Below are positions 10,177 to 20,330 of a DNA stretch of 22,538 bases, in pieces. Under the pieces are notes generated by a model, which was not told where the DNA came from, did no database searches, and saw only the letters and a list, made by a program, of their open reading frames with translations. The first letter of the stretch is position 1. The number at the start of each line of letters is the position of its first letter. Source of the DNA: Tubiluchus corallicola (taxonomy: Eukaryota; Priapulida; Priapulimorpha; Priapulimorphida; Tubiluchidae); contig JAQGDQ010000061.1 of the NCBI GenBank assembly GCA_030141605.1, positions 459,996 to 482,533 of the forward strand, given 5' to 3'. The position numbers and the translations under genes are program-made.

Positions 10177-10399
10177 ATACAAATATATACACTTTTTATT
10201 TATGTTTATGGCACTAGAGCATTATATATGTATATATGTGTGTGCAATAAACTGTATTCCACATTTCAATATTGTAAGAAGATTGATATACAAATATATA
10301 CAATTTTTTAATTTTGTGATTACGATTATGGGCACTAGAGCACTCGTGTATGTGTGCAAAGAACCACATTCCATGTTTCATGTTTCACTGTTATAAGAA
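10177..10399 (+). repeat. Two-copy tandem repeat, ~111-bp period
   Basis: Unit 1 (10177-10280) and unit 2 (10288-10399) share ATACAAATATATAC, GGCACTAGAGCA, TATGTGTG-type runs, ATTCCA..TTTCA and a closing TAAGAA in the same order, with moderate divergence and indels. The 77-codon open frame at 10163-10396 reads across both units, which explains its internally repeated protein (YKYIHF and YKYIQF). It is not evidence of a gene. Confidence 0.8.
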
Positions 10400-10420
10400 A
10401 AAAAGCTGGTTATATTATCT

Positions 10421-10537
10421 GGGCCCAGTTTCACAAAGCCGTCACTAAGCTAACGACGTAGTTACTACATTCACTTACGTATTAATAACGACGTCGCTAA
10501 GTTAGCGAATGCATTAAGTTAGCTATAAACTGAGCCC
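10421..10537. mobile_element. 117-bp palindromic MITE-like element
   Basis: The ends GGGCCCAGTTT and AAACTGAGCCC are inverted repeats with one mismatch. The interior is also roughly self-complementary, with AACGACGT in both halves, the perfect palindrome CGCTAAGTTAGCG, and a centre near TTACGTA. Size, terminal inverted repeats and lack of coding content fit a MITE. I recall similar GGGCCCAGTTTCA-type ends from other marine invertebrates but cannot check. Flanks show no clear target-site duplication. It starts 21 bp after the tandem repeat ends. Confidence 0.7.
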
Positions 10538-10539
10538 TG

Positions 10540-11311
10540 GTCTAGAATCAATGAAACAAGTGATAACTGCATTATTAGTAGTTTTCTGAATGTGTCAGAT
10601 GTACGGTATAGATCAAACTTCGTATGCAGGTACAATAACAATTCTGCGCATACGATAACTTATTTTGTACATAATATTTTCCCTGATGTCTAATTTTACG
10701 TGATTCTTTTAGTTGCAGATTTTAAACATTGTGCGCAATAGTTTAGATTTTTAATGTATGTATAATATGGCTTTAAGCTGAAATAAATTGATAAACAACA
10801 ATTCTTAATGATTGCATCATTAAAACGTACACAATTTGCTGAAATTAGAACGATAGTTTAATCCCTTCACTTTTATTCCGTTCACTACTTTATTTTTATT
10901 TTTGTTGTCGTCCGACAAATTTTGCCATTTTTTACGTTTGATGAGTGTAGTAGCAGTAATAAAATGTAATAATAATTCAAAATTTTTGGCTTAGAATAGC
11001 CAAGAAAATCAAGCAATGATTTTCAATTCAACAACTGTTTAAAGGTCGCACAATAAGCATTTACATATCACTGTAAAGACCAGGACTGTAACTTATTATA
11101 CGACTACCGATCTGTCAGCTGTCAGGTACAATGATGTAAACGATGTCAGATGAGCATTGAAGAGTAAAGCAACGTCCATATTTGACAATGGAAACGGTAA
11201 TGGGAAACGGCAATCCGGAACGAATCAGTCTTCGTTGATAATAATTACGATGCATCAATTCAGACATTGTTCGCATAGATAATATCTGCTTTTCCGCCCA
11301 CTTACCTAATA
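10540..11311. other. AT-rich spacer
   Basis: No gene. Minor features are a 12-13-bp tandem doublet near 11189-11214 (GGAAACGGTAAT / GGAAACGGCAAT) and a GTCAGCTGTCAG doublet near 11113. The spacer ends at the TA dinucleotide that precedes the transposon terminal sequence. Confidence 0.5.
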
Positions 11312-11758
11312 CAGGGTGATTTCATAACCTTTTGACAGAAGTTACAAAAATTACCAGTAACCGTGGAATTCAAAGTGTTGATGAAACAATAAAGAATCTA
11401 TTTAATTTAATTTGGAAAACTCAGGTATTTTATACAGCCCACAGTCTTAGGGGGTATGATTTAAGACTAACCTGCAACTCAGGGAACTCATAAGCCTCTA
11501 TCACATCTTGCAGATGTCTCAAAAGCTTTTCTGTTGAATACCAATGAATGGCATGTTCATGTATCATCTTTCCACTCTGCCTTTCAGAATACCTCCAATG
11601 CGCTCAGCGGGGCTGAGGTCCAGTGAATTTTCCCGTCGGTTCCACAAAATTCGAATTTATAAATGTCTAGACTAGTAATACAGATCTAGACACCCAAACC
11701 TTTTGTACTAATCACGTCCTGATTTCGTCACAGGCAGTTGGTCTATAACTGTAAATCA
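11312..11758 (-). pseudogene. Tc1/mariner-type transposase C-terminal fragment with terminal sequence, copy A
   Basis: Read on the minus strand, 11430-11626 encodes SLDLSPAERIGGILKGRVE, then after a ~4-nt deletion a helical stretch ending KSYPLRLWAV and a stop. The DLxPAE motif is typical of the third catalytic acidic residue of Tc1/mariner DDE transposases, and that Glu codon (11603-11605) is intact. No upstream catalytic domain is recognisable, and frameshifts and stops make it dead. At the outer edge, CAGGGTGATTTCATAACC (from 11312) is preceded by TA, as expected for a Tc1/mariner end inserted at a TA target. Similarity to copy B runs from about 11415 to 11758. Confidence 0.72.
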
Positions 11759-12902
11759 CAAGAAAACTTTCTACATACTGTTATTTTTGCTGGGATTACC
11801 TAAGCCCACTCGTCTTGCAGCAGGGATAATGTTATTTTTGATAGAGCAATCTAATCCTACTATATAGCTCTCCTTTAGTACCCCTTTGTTGCTCCTCTCT
11901 GTCTCTTCTCTGGTTCTATTTGCTTCAAACCTTTAAGTAAAGGCACTGTTCACTGAGTGATTCTCTTTTAGAACATGGTTTGTTCTGCTAGAGTGCTCAT
12001 AGTAGTCAATTCACTAGCTGCTGTATCTTTTGCTAATTAAATCGCTGTTTTAGCTGCTGTAATTACTAATTAAATCGTTATTTTAGCTGCTGAAATAGAG
12101 TCACAAGAATACATTCCATGCAAAAAGTGTATATAACAGTTTGAATGTTGTTTATTAAACATTACTTTCGCTGAAATAAAAAAATTGTATTCATGAATGT
12201 AGATGATGTAGGGCTAGCAGAATCAATTGCCTTATTTATGCTTTGTCACAGTTTTGCATTTACTGCAATTATATAGATACAAAAATGAATAACCTAAAAA
12301 CAAGAAAAGAAACAGAAGCAATAGCTAAAAAATTAATGAACTTCATTATTACGAATTGAACTAACGCCTTTCGCTACCGTGACTTTCCTCAAGGTGAAGG
12401 TATTTTTCTATTCAAATTTAGGTCGTAATAATAGATTTATTTGCTTTCCTGATTATCTACTACAGTTATTGTCAATATGTCAGCACGAATTTTCCGCAAA
12501 ATCCGAAATGCTAATTATTTTACTGCGTTTAAGGAAGCCAAGCGATGACGTGCGTTTGCTTGAATAATTTTCTCAGCTTACGAAAATAACCGACCACGTG
12601 TCGAATGTAACTCTATGGTGTTCATCCTCGAAATCAAGTGTCTATTTCTTTAACAGAAATATAGGATGGTACATAACTATTTGCTAAAGGGGGGGGCATA
12701 AAACAACGAATAACCCTACAGAACAATTTACTACATCAAAGCATTACTGAAACAATGGATAATCTATCATATCCTCAACATTGTCTGCGAGCGTCTCTTC
12801 ATATCCTGCAGTTTTCAGAGGAATGATCAGGACAACAATATGAAAACTCTGGGACTAGTTTTTCAGTTGAACCAAATGGTGTGGAAAGTCATTGGACTTC
12901 AT
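11759..12902. other. Segment between two inverted transposase fragments
   Basis: About 1.1 kb without recognisable coding sequence. It has a ~33-bp direct duplication at about 12034-12098 (CTAATTAAATCG..TTTTAGCTGCTG twice, with a partial third copy just upstream) and a perfect 15-bp palindrome at 12334-12348 (TAATGAA C TTCATTA). There is also a run of seven or more G residues near 12690. The open frame at 12379-12567 has no motif. I could not find the transposase N-terminal or first catalytic domain here. Confidence 0.55.
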
Positions 12903-13262
12903 TTATACATTTATAGTCCAACAGCCTGTGATGAAATAAGCACATGACAAAGTACAAAAGGTTTGGGTGTCTGGATGTGTATTACTAGTCTAGGCATATA
13001 TATATTCCGGATTTTGAGGTACCGAATGGCGTTGAAATTCGCTTGACCTCAACCCTGCTAATCACATTGAAGGTACTCTAAAAGAAAGAGTGGACGCTAA
13101 GATGATCCATGAACATGCAATTGATCGGTGTTCAACAGACAAGCTTGTGAGACATCTGCAATATGTGCTGGAGGATCTTGAGTTCTCTGAGTTGCAGCTC
13201 CAATCATGCCTTTTAAGACTGCAGACTATATAAGGTGCGCGAGTCTTCCAAATCTTATAAGC
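12903..13262 (+). pseudogene. Tc1/mariner-type transposase C-terminal fragment, copy B
   Basis: This is the inverted partner of 11312-11758. From 13039 the plus strand reads SLDLNPANHIEGTLKERVD and continues openly to a TAA at 13231-13233 with ..ELQLQSCLLRLQTI. The catalytic Glu of the DLNPxE motif is replaced by Asn (AAT at 13060-13062), and a stop precedes the motif, so it is inactive. Homology with copy A extends upstream to about 12903 and ends about 30 bp after the stop. The TA-flanked terminal sequence seen in copy A is absent. Shared substitutions such as SLD (usually SPD) place both copies in one family. Confidence 0.7.
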
Positions 13263-13530
13263 TGCCAGTCTCCTTAAGCTGTTAGGGTTTGGGGTAGGGC
13301 ACCAAGAGGTATCCCAAAAAGGGGCAGAATAAACATATTAAAGTACATGGTTAATTTTGCTGCCAAAATGTAGGGGACATTGCGCTCGCTCAGAAAATGC
13401 CTAATCTGACGAGGTTGGCTGGGCCAAAGTAGCCTGTGTGGAACAAACGTCAACAACTCTATCATAAGATACATATAGTCAGTTTTAGTCATTAGTCACA
13501 GGTGACACTAGTCCAAATATGAGGAACCAA

Positions 13531-13544
13531 CCCCCCCCCCCCCA
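13531..13544 (+). repeat. Poly-C run
   Basis: A homopolymer of about 13-14 C residues. It is notable only as a likely length-variable and sequencing-error-prone site. Confidence 0.9.
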
Positions 13545-13789
13545 TTGTGTAATTTACTGTATTACTGTTAATGTGATTGACAAGTTTAGTTTTTCACTAC
13601 AATGCTGTGCACTCTAGTCTGGCATTCTTGTACTTGCCCTTCATCAACAACCCTTGTTGTAATTGCAGGAGGTAACCTTGGAGGCCTCTGGAATGGTTGT
13701 CTAGAGAGGCTCGTACATGTCAACTTTGATCTTTACCCAGACCCAATCTGGAAACAGGGGACGATAATCTGGTTACAAAACACTTACCC

Positions 13790-14080
13790 CAATAGATAAG
13801 TCTTCAGATGTGCTGCTTTAGGATGCTGTTTTCCGTGAAAACACCAAACTTTCTGGCTTCTTAATAAATAACTAGTGGCATGCCTTGTTAATGTCCTTGG
13901 CAGTATGCGCCTTGTCGTGGAGATGCATAGCAAATGGCTTAATGGTCTACAAGCATGTATGTTCTTTAATTTCGGTTTGGGCAGACGAAATGTCTTTATG
14001 GGTCTGGGCAGCTGAGGTAGTGATTTCCACACTGCCAAATGTGTCTTCTTGGCATGTCAAAGAAAACAGGAGACTGGGTC
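13790..14080 (-). pseudogene. Possible decayed coding remnant of unknown family
   Basis: The region 13270-14180 is less AT-rich than its surroundings. On the minus strand one frame reads a protein-like stretch (EDTFGSVEITTSAAQTHKD, then ..KPFAMHLHDKAHTAKDINKA..) broken by at least two in-frame stops. A neighbouring frame just upstream reads QSPVFFDMP, which resembles the PVFFDMP motif around a catalytic Asp of pogo/Tigger-like transposases. A GGGGTAAGT donor-like word ends the stretch near 13790-13798. These clues do not agree on one frame or family, so the call is weak. Confidence 0.18.
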
Positions 14081-14404
14081 ACAGCCAATTGTGAAACATT
14101 GTTAGTGCATGTGCTTTCTCTGGGGAGCCTGGATCATTTCATGGGTTCTTTTGAATCGGAAAGACTTTTCTGTCCTGATGGACACTCACACTTGGGTATT
14201 ATTATTATTCATTATTCATTTACTTATTTATTTATTCAGTCAAGAAGGACCATTAAAATTTTACAAAGTGCAACACAAAAAGATACTGACGTGACATTGA
14301 TAATAATAATTAAATATGTTGGATATGCCTTTTACGTTCTCATTATCACGTAATTTGGAAATAGACGATGGATATAAGCCTAAATTATTTTGCAACTAAA
14401 AATG

Positions 14405-14540
14405 ACCGAAAGAAAAGACGCGCTCTAAGTAGGCCAACACATTGTTAACCAGAATCCAAAGGTGACCGGTTCAAATTTGTAACCTAAGCCCCACGATTTT
14501 CACATTCTTTTGGCCAAGTTTAATTTCAAACGTTTAATAA
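14405..14540 (+). mobile_element. tRNA-like SINE fragment, copy 2
   Basis: GCTCTAAGTAGG (about 14421-14432) is an A-box-like word and GGTTCAAATTT (about 14468-14478) a degraded B box. The sequence after it, AACCTAAGCCCCACGATTTTCACATTC then AAGTTTAATTTCAAA, parallels the 6430-6490 segment of the other SINE-like copy. It is more decayed and its ends are not clear. Confidence 0.45.
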
Positions 14541-14545
14541 AAGTA

Positions 14546-16214
14546 TTAACATTATGACTGATATTATTTTGAAACCGTTTGACACTCTTTCTTTATTATG
14601 ATTTCACTATGTACGGCGGCAGATTCCTATATCGGATGGCAAGAGGGACTGATGACAATCATCAATAAATTAACTGTTTAGCAATGGTTTAGGAACGTCC
14701 CTTTGTTACGTTTTCTTGCAAACTTGCAGTCACCTTCAAGTTTATTGATCGCAAATAATTACATACTTGCACTAAACGAATTACTGGATTTGTTGTCTGC
14801 TTTACTCCACCGAGACAAGTACATAATCCGATTAATACCAGAAATTCTTGGCAAGATCGTTTGATAACTTAGCCTGTGCTTTGATTGGAGGTGGAACAAT
14901 GGTGTTATCCAGACAACAAATTTCGATGTTCAACGTGTTTACTAAGCTATTGCTAACTTAGTTATATTGCATGAGCCTTACGAATAGCCAACTAAGGCAA
15001 GTCTCATACAATCTAAAATTTAACGTAATCTAGTACAAATTGTACGGGAAAAATATACATGCAGCAAACTATGTGACGTAGGCTGTCTCACACGAAATTT
15101 GTGGCAGCTTTTTATGTCGAAACTTTGTACAAGTAATCACAGTACACTTACTACAAGATGTCTCATGACAAAATGACTGCTTTTTATTTGTCTGGTTTCG
15201 TGTGTTGCAAATTTTTGCACCAGGCGCGGCCGCAGCTAAGGATAAGATGAATATGCGTGAGAGAAATTTAAGCACGCATAACCAAATTCTGCGTGTGGCA
15301 AATTTGAAAAACAGCATGTATTGAGCGCGCACACGAGGAGGTAAAATCTGTGTCACACGAGTTCTTGTATAAAAATTTTATCTTGTGTTCAAGAAAGAAA
15401 ACGTTTGTGGCTGTAAAAAGAACTATGCTAAATTTCCGCGGCTATAAATATAAAATGTTCCCCTTTGCTATCGTTAATCATTAGCATTAAAGGAAAGGTT
15501 CTCGTTAATGTTAAGCTTAAAAATTTGCAAATCTAATAATAAGTAGCCAAATTAAGCCTATCTTTATACATACACGATACATACCTGCGTAATTTCTATA
15601 CTTACCAATTTAATAGTGGTGTCTAGCCAAATAATCCCACAAAGTTTATCAGTTTCGTTTCCACAAGACATTAAATTTTAAACAAACGGGGGCGTTCACT
15701 CTTGCAAAATTAATTATCAGGATCTACAGTGTACATGCTAAAAAGTGGCCGTTCATTCGAATTAAACACTCCACATTCCATGATTTTATAAATGAAATTT
15801 GCAAACCATTTACAAATCTAAATTTGGACAATCACATAACATTGCACACGTAATCTAATAAAATAATATTCATCCTCGCGTAGGTTCACACAGTCCCGAC
15901 ATGCGCAAGAAGCCACTGATGTTTACAGACTCAAACAGTTGAAGCTAGTGCCTATCAGGAGTCACAAGTAAACTACGCATGCCTTGGTTATTAGCTGCAT
16001 AGCAACTGGTAAAATGACTCCAGCTAGAGAGCCAAAAAGTTTTCTGTTCGTCGTCCATTGATCGTGATTAGTGAGCATCAAACAACGAGCAACAATTAGT
16101 TAAAACGCATATAGGCAAAGAACTTTACGAAATACAAAACACTATGGCTAAAGCAAGAGGTCATAGGCAGTTGCAATACTCCATCAGGTTTCGGAGCTTA
16201 GCTGAATTGTCACG
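14546..16214. other. Long non-coding stretch
   Basis: No gene recognised. The longest open frame (15069-15356, minus, 95 codons) has no motif and spans a segment in which TCACACGA and CGTGTG words recur in both orientations (15090-15360), perhaps a very degraded inverted repeat. A G/C-rich word GGCGCGGCCGC lies near 15223-15234. Confidence 0.45.
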
Positions 16215-16706
16215 AAACCGCCTAGAGTAAGAACCTAATCAGTTCTCCCGTCCATTCACTAACCAATCTTTGGGCCATTATTAACAACGCCAGGACCGTT
16301 GGACCATGCACCTCGCCTTTAATTACAGCAGGAAAAATAACGCAATAAATTTATAGTGTGAGTGAACTAATACTTGGCATGTTGGATTGTTGGTGAACGA
16401 CTAGGATTGACCTAAGTGAACTCCAAGGGTTGCTGGAGTTACCGATATTTCCCATTTCCTTTTGCGGGTTCGTGTGTTTTCATTCCATCATTAACTAATG
16501 ATCATGAAACTAACATTATGAATTATTAATCTGCTTGTTATTCGTGACTGGGATACAATCTATAAAAACTTATAGTTACTTATTGCGTTATTTCTCCTAT
16601 TGTAATTAAAGGCGAGGTGCAGTGGTCTCGCCGTCGTTGAGAATGGCGCGGAGGTTGGTCAACGAGTGGACGGGAGAACCGACTAGATTTTTGCTCTAGG
16701 CGGTTT
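16215..16706. mobile_element. Inverted-repeat (foldback or MITE) element with ~140-bp arms
   Basis: The left arm 16215-16355 begins AAACCGCCTAGAG. Its inverted partner, 16571-16706, ends CTCTAGGCGGTTT. Within the arms GTTCTCCCGTCCA and GCACCTCGCCTTTAATTACA are conserved, and AATAACGCAATAA marks the inner ends. I estimate about 80% identity with a small indel. The ~215-bp loop is non-coding and has a 7-bp hairpin (AACTCCA / TGGAGTT) at 16420-16441. No transposase is present, so it is non-autonomous. No convincing target-site duplication is visible, and the arms share nothing with the other inverted-repeat elements here. Confidence 0.82.
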
Positions 16707-16709
16707 TAT

Positions 16710-18670
16710 ACGCCTTGCTGATTATGGCTGTTTACCTCGTAGAGCGTGTCATGTTTATAAAACCCAACGTAGCTGCGACATCATTGCCGGTTTCAGTGGC
16801 CAAAACTTGATTAATTAATAAGATACTCGCCACGACACCCAACTTGATTAAGCCTGCTGTTGTAATCCGAACTGTATAATGAAATTTCACTGTGTGAGAG
16901 AATTAGGCTGTAATAATTAATAATCCTAATTTCAAAATTATCGGATAATAGTGGACTGTCCACACATTTAATTTCTGAGAGCAGACTTGAGCAAAAAGAA
17001 AGGGAGGCTGATCCTTGTTCGTGTAAGAAAGGGCGGAAATTTGAAGAAAAATTTAATAGTTTAAAGAGGGAGAAGCCCTGAATGTCCGACGTTCTTAAAT
17101 TACCCTTTTTTAGTAACCAAAACCGAGAAAACTTGAATAAAAAGAGATACGTATTTATATGTAGACCACTGTACTTACTCGTGTTTAAAAACTGCCAAAA
17201 AAGAGAAACGATTTATTGTAATGCTAAAATATATATTTTACAATATTTACATACACAACAACATTAACAACAGTGCAACAAACAAGCAATATTGATCAGC
17301 ATAATCATCTATGTCAACTAATCTATAAGTAAGCCGTCTAAACTGTGGAAATGTTCTGTGCTCCCTAAGACACAATATTTAGACATTATCGATGAGTTAG
17401 GATGACAGAACGCGTTTATAACATTCGATATTCATTATACCTCGATGAGTCACAAGAGTGTGGTAATGTACGCCATGAACGTTAACTTTACAAGGTCAGA
17501 ACTACCTACGAATGCGGCTTCGGCAAGTGTTTGAAATCGCGACAGTTTTATACTTGTAACAGTCCGTGACAGTTCTTGTTTCGCGAGTTGAGTGACAAAT
17601 GGCCATTCTGGGATTCACGAGCAATTAGACTAGATCATTTTTCAAATCACGAATACCGACCTATGAGCTACCTTCCCAAGGCGTAGCTTCCTGTATAGAG
17701 AGCTGATGGTCAGCGAAGTCATTAGCAGGCAACGTTCTTGGCTAATAAGACCCAAGCACCTACTTATTGAATGTTAATGTAATTTTCTCGAGACAGGTGC
17801 TTATAAATATTGCACGTCATAACGTGATAATATCCACTTGGTCTTTGTAGACTATGCCGAGCTACGCTCAGTTTGTCTAATAAGCCTTTTTCAAAGTTCC
17901 AGCGATTGATGATGATCGTGAAAGGGTCAAATTTCAAGTGAATCTAACAACGTTACCTGAACCAAACAAAGCGTTTATACTTGACAGCGACTGCAGCCCA
18001 TGCTATTGTAATAGTAACAGTTCTTGGCGTTCAGTTATTTCATTTTAGGTGAATTGCTGCTACTATTTTGCTAGCTGTTTTCGAAACACAATAACTTGTT
18101 AGTTTAAAACTATACACGTGTAGTAATAATAATGTGTTTCACCCGTTTCAGGTACATGTACTTATGTGCATAAGGTCACGTGACGGTTCTAGTTAAATAA
18201 GGCGCGCTTGGTTCACTTAACCTTGACTTATAGCAACTGCGCATGCGTATAGTGAAACTGCGAAAAAGGCCTATTGGCTGTCTCATAATGTAGGCGGCGA
18301 AGCAATACGCTGTGTTAAAGAAAGAGGTAGGTATAACACTAATAATAACAATCTGTTATAGATAATAAAATCTGTAATAATTGCCAAAGTGTTTTGTATG
18401 TTTAAAAATTGGCTTAGAAACTTAATTTACTATCCACGATGATAGTAATGATGACGCTACATTCTTCCAATTCCCCCGCAGGCACCTTTCATGTGCCGAA
18501 AATTGGGTTCAGACAAGTTAAAAAACCTACAGTTTATTCATAAAGAAAAATTTCACAAAAATCGAGCATTCAAATCCACTTACTTCCCGTATCCATGCAG
18601 GTTAAGTATTTTCGTTCATGTTTCTGTATAAAATTACAATCAGTTACTCATCGATATTTTTGTGAAAGAC
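16710..18670. other. Long non-coding stretch with a GC-richer patch
   Basis: No gene seen; the open frame 17082-17267 has no motif. Around 18173-18280 several promoter-like words cluster: GTCACGTGAC (perfect palindrome containing the E-box CACGTG), GGCGCGC, TGCGCATGCGT (close to the NRF-1 consensus) and an inverted CCAAT (ATTGG). This could be a regulatory patch, but no transcribed product is apparent. Confidence 0.4.
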
Positions 18671-18671
18671 T

Positions 18672-18745
18672 CGATAAGACTGAACTGAATTGAATTGACT
18701 GGACTGGATTGGAGTGGAGTGGAATGGCCTTAGATTGAATGGACA
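18672..18745 (+). repeat. Degenerate pentamer tract
   Basis: Successive words TGAAC, TGAAT, TGGAC, TGGAT and TGGAG form a diverged 5-bp tandem repeat of about 14 units, interrupted near 18730. Confidence 0.75.
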
Positions 18746-19394
18746 CTTATTTTACCTGACCACAGCCACAGCTCTTTGTGGCTTTCATTTTACTCAAGCA
18801 GGTTCACAGGATTCACCAACAAACACTGCTTCGTCATAGTCAAGATTGTACCTTTGCATCCTGCGAGATATGAGCGAGTCTTTGTGGTCCACAGAGTGGC
18901 TTCACTTCTGACATTAGCAAGATTAATAAGAAGCCAGATAACAGCACTTACATGCATTGCTTGACATTAAAAATGGATGGTACAGATCTTCTGATCCATA
19001 TAACACGGTTTTATTGCACGCTTTGCCAGTGTAATTTATTTGGTTTGGAAAGCATTTCGTTAAATAGTGACAAATAGCTGGTAAAAAAGTGAATTTTCAT
19101 CAACGCGTGGCATCAGTTATAGGCGTTGCTTCATGTTAAAGTTCATAATTCACTGCTTTGACGACTGATTACCTCAAGCTAAGTACTAGTGACCCAATCC
19201 GCTATTATACATCTTGGGGACGATAAAAGTAATTATTACACGTTTAAAAAAGGAAACAACGGTAAGCATTAAGAAAAATAACTCTAAAATACATTAACTT
19301 AAAAAGGTGATTTTACCCAAGTTAACTGGACCTTAATCGGGAGACCATCACCAAAGTGTGTGCTTGACATTTCTTCGCGTCATGAGTTCATGCT
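18746..19394. other. Non-coding spacer
   Basis: No gene or repeat detected. The frame at 18776-18964 is short and shows no recognisable feature. Confidence 0.45.
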
Positions 19395-19800
19395 AAAAAG
19401 TAAAATTTGCAATAAAACGGTTCGCGCCTCCAAAGCATTCACAATTTTCACTTCAACTGAAATGCAAATTTCACCATTTGCACAATTGCGTTTACCGTCT
19501 ACATAAACGATTTCATTTTTTTGCACAAATAAAATTACATTTTTTGCAATTGAAATTACCTTATGCACAATTGATGACTTCACATTGTGTTCAGTTATTT
19601 TCAGCTTTCACGCAAATGATTTCACTTTTTCTGTTATTTAAATTACTTTTTGCAAAAATGAAGTTACATTTGCACAATTGTTTCCACTTTTTATACAAAA
19701 CGATTTCACTGTTAGCACAATTAAATTTTTTGCACAAAATTACTAATTGTAAAGTTGAAATCAACTTTTGTGTACTTGAAATTACCTTTTGCACGTAAAA
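19395..19800. repeat. Degenerate ~21-bp minisatellite
   Basis: A unit of about 20-24 bp, approximately TTTTTGCACAATTGAAATTACA, is repeated some 18 times with heavy divergence. Alternating variants end in GATTTCAC or AAATTACC. The clearest units lie between 19470 and 19800. Because both strands lack stops over parts of the array, overlapping open frames appear on both strands (19380-19583, 19478-19798, 19591-19857). These are artefacts of the repeat. Confidence 0.8.
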
Positions 19801-20215
19801 TAATGTGGAGAAACGTCGATTGAAAAATCCAGGGACCACAATGAGCGACGAATTCATGCCTGCTTATCGACTTAAAACGTTTCATCTTTCTACATGAATA
19901 GTACATGATTATACGTTAACATTAAAGACAGATGCTTAATCCAAGACGTATACGGTATTTGCCTAATATTATACGGTATCTCACGGTGACGAAATACGGT
20001 ATAGAAGTCTTGGCTAAACCCCAAAACGTGGTTAGAAAACACTCTATTAGAACTATTTGAACAAAAAGTGTCTAAAGTTTTAGTTTTGGGCCTGTGTTAT
20101 ACAACAAGTTGATGAACAAGAAAATATATATTGCAGATTTGCATAGATTAATCTGCGGAAAATAGTAAGAACGCGGAAATATTTCTTGGTTACAGTCATT
20201 GCTGTGGGGTATTGT
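19801..20215. other. Non-coding spacer
   Basis: Nothing recognisable. The words TACGGTAT recur three times near 19948-20001, a minor clustering. Confidence 0.45.
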
Positions 20216-20330
20216 GACACCGATGATGATGGTATTGATGTTATCAGTAGTTGCCATTATTGTCGTTGTCGTTGTGTTGTTGCTACTGCTTTTGTTGCCT
20301 TGCTATTATATCTGCTATTGTTGATGTTTG
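20216..20330 (+). repeat. Degenerate GAT/GTT/GTC trinucleotide tract
   Basis: Imperfect triplets (GATGATGATG, then GTCGTTGTCGTTGTGTTGTTGC and CTATTATATCTGCTATTGTTG) with a 3-bp period. It resembles the tracts at 20565-20632, 21678-21735 and the window end. Confidence 0.7.

Noticed and set aside
13602-13799. 65-codon plus-strand frame with a GGNLGGLW stretch
   Set aside because: Considered as transposase or enzyme residue, but no ordered motifs follow and the opposite strand is equally plausible.
15069-15356. 95-codon minus-strand frame
   Set aside because: No motif or homology that I recognise. It lies in AT-rich DNA with scattered CACACGA / CGTGTG words, and its length is within chance for a window of this size.
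15090-15360. Possible inverted repeat built on TCACACGA and CGTGTGGCAAATTT words
   Set aside because: The words recur in both orientations, but no arm longer than about 12 bp could be aligned, so no element is called.
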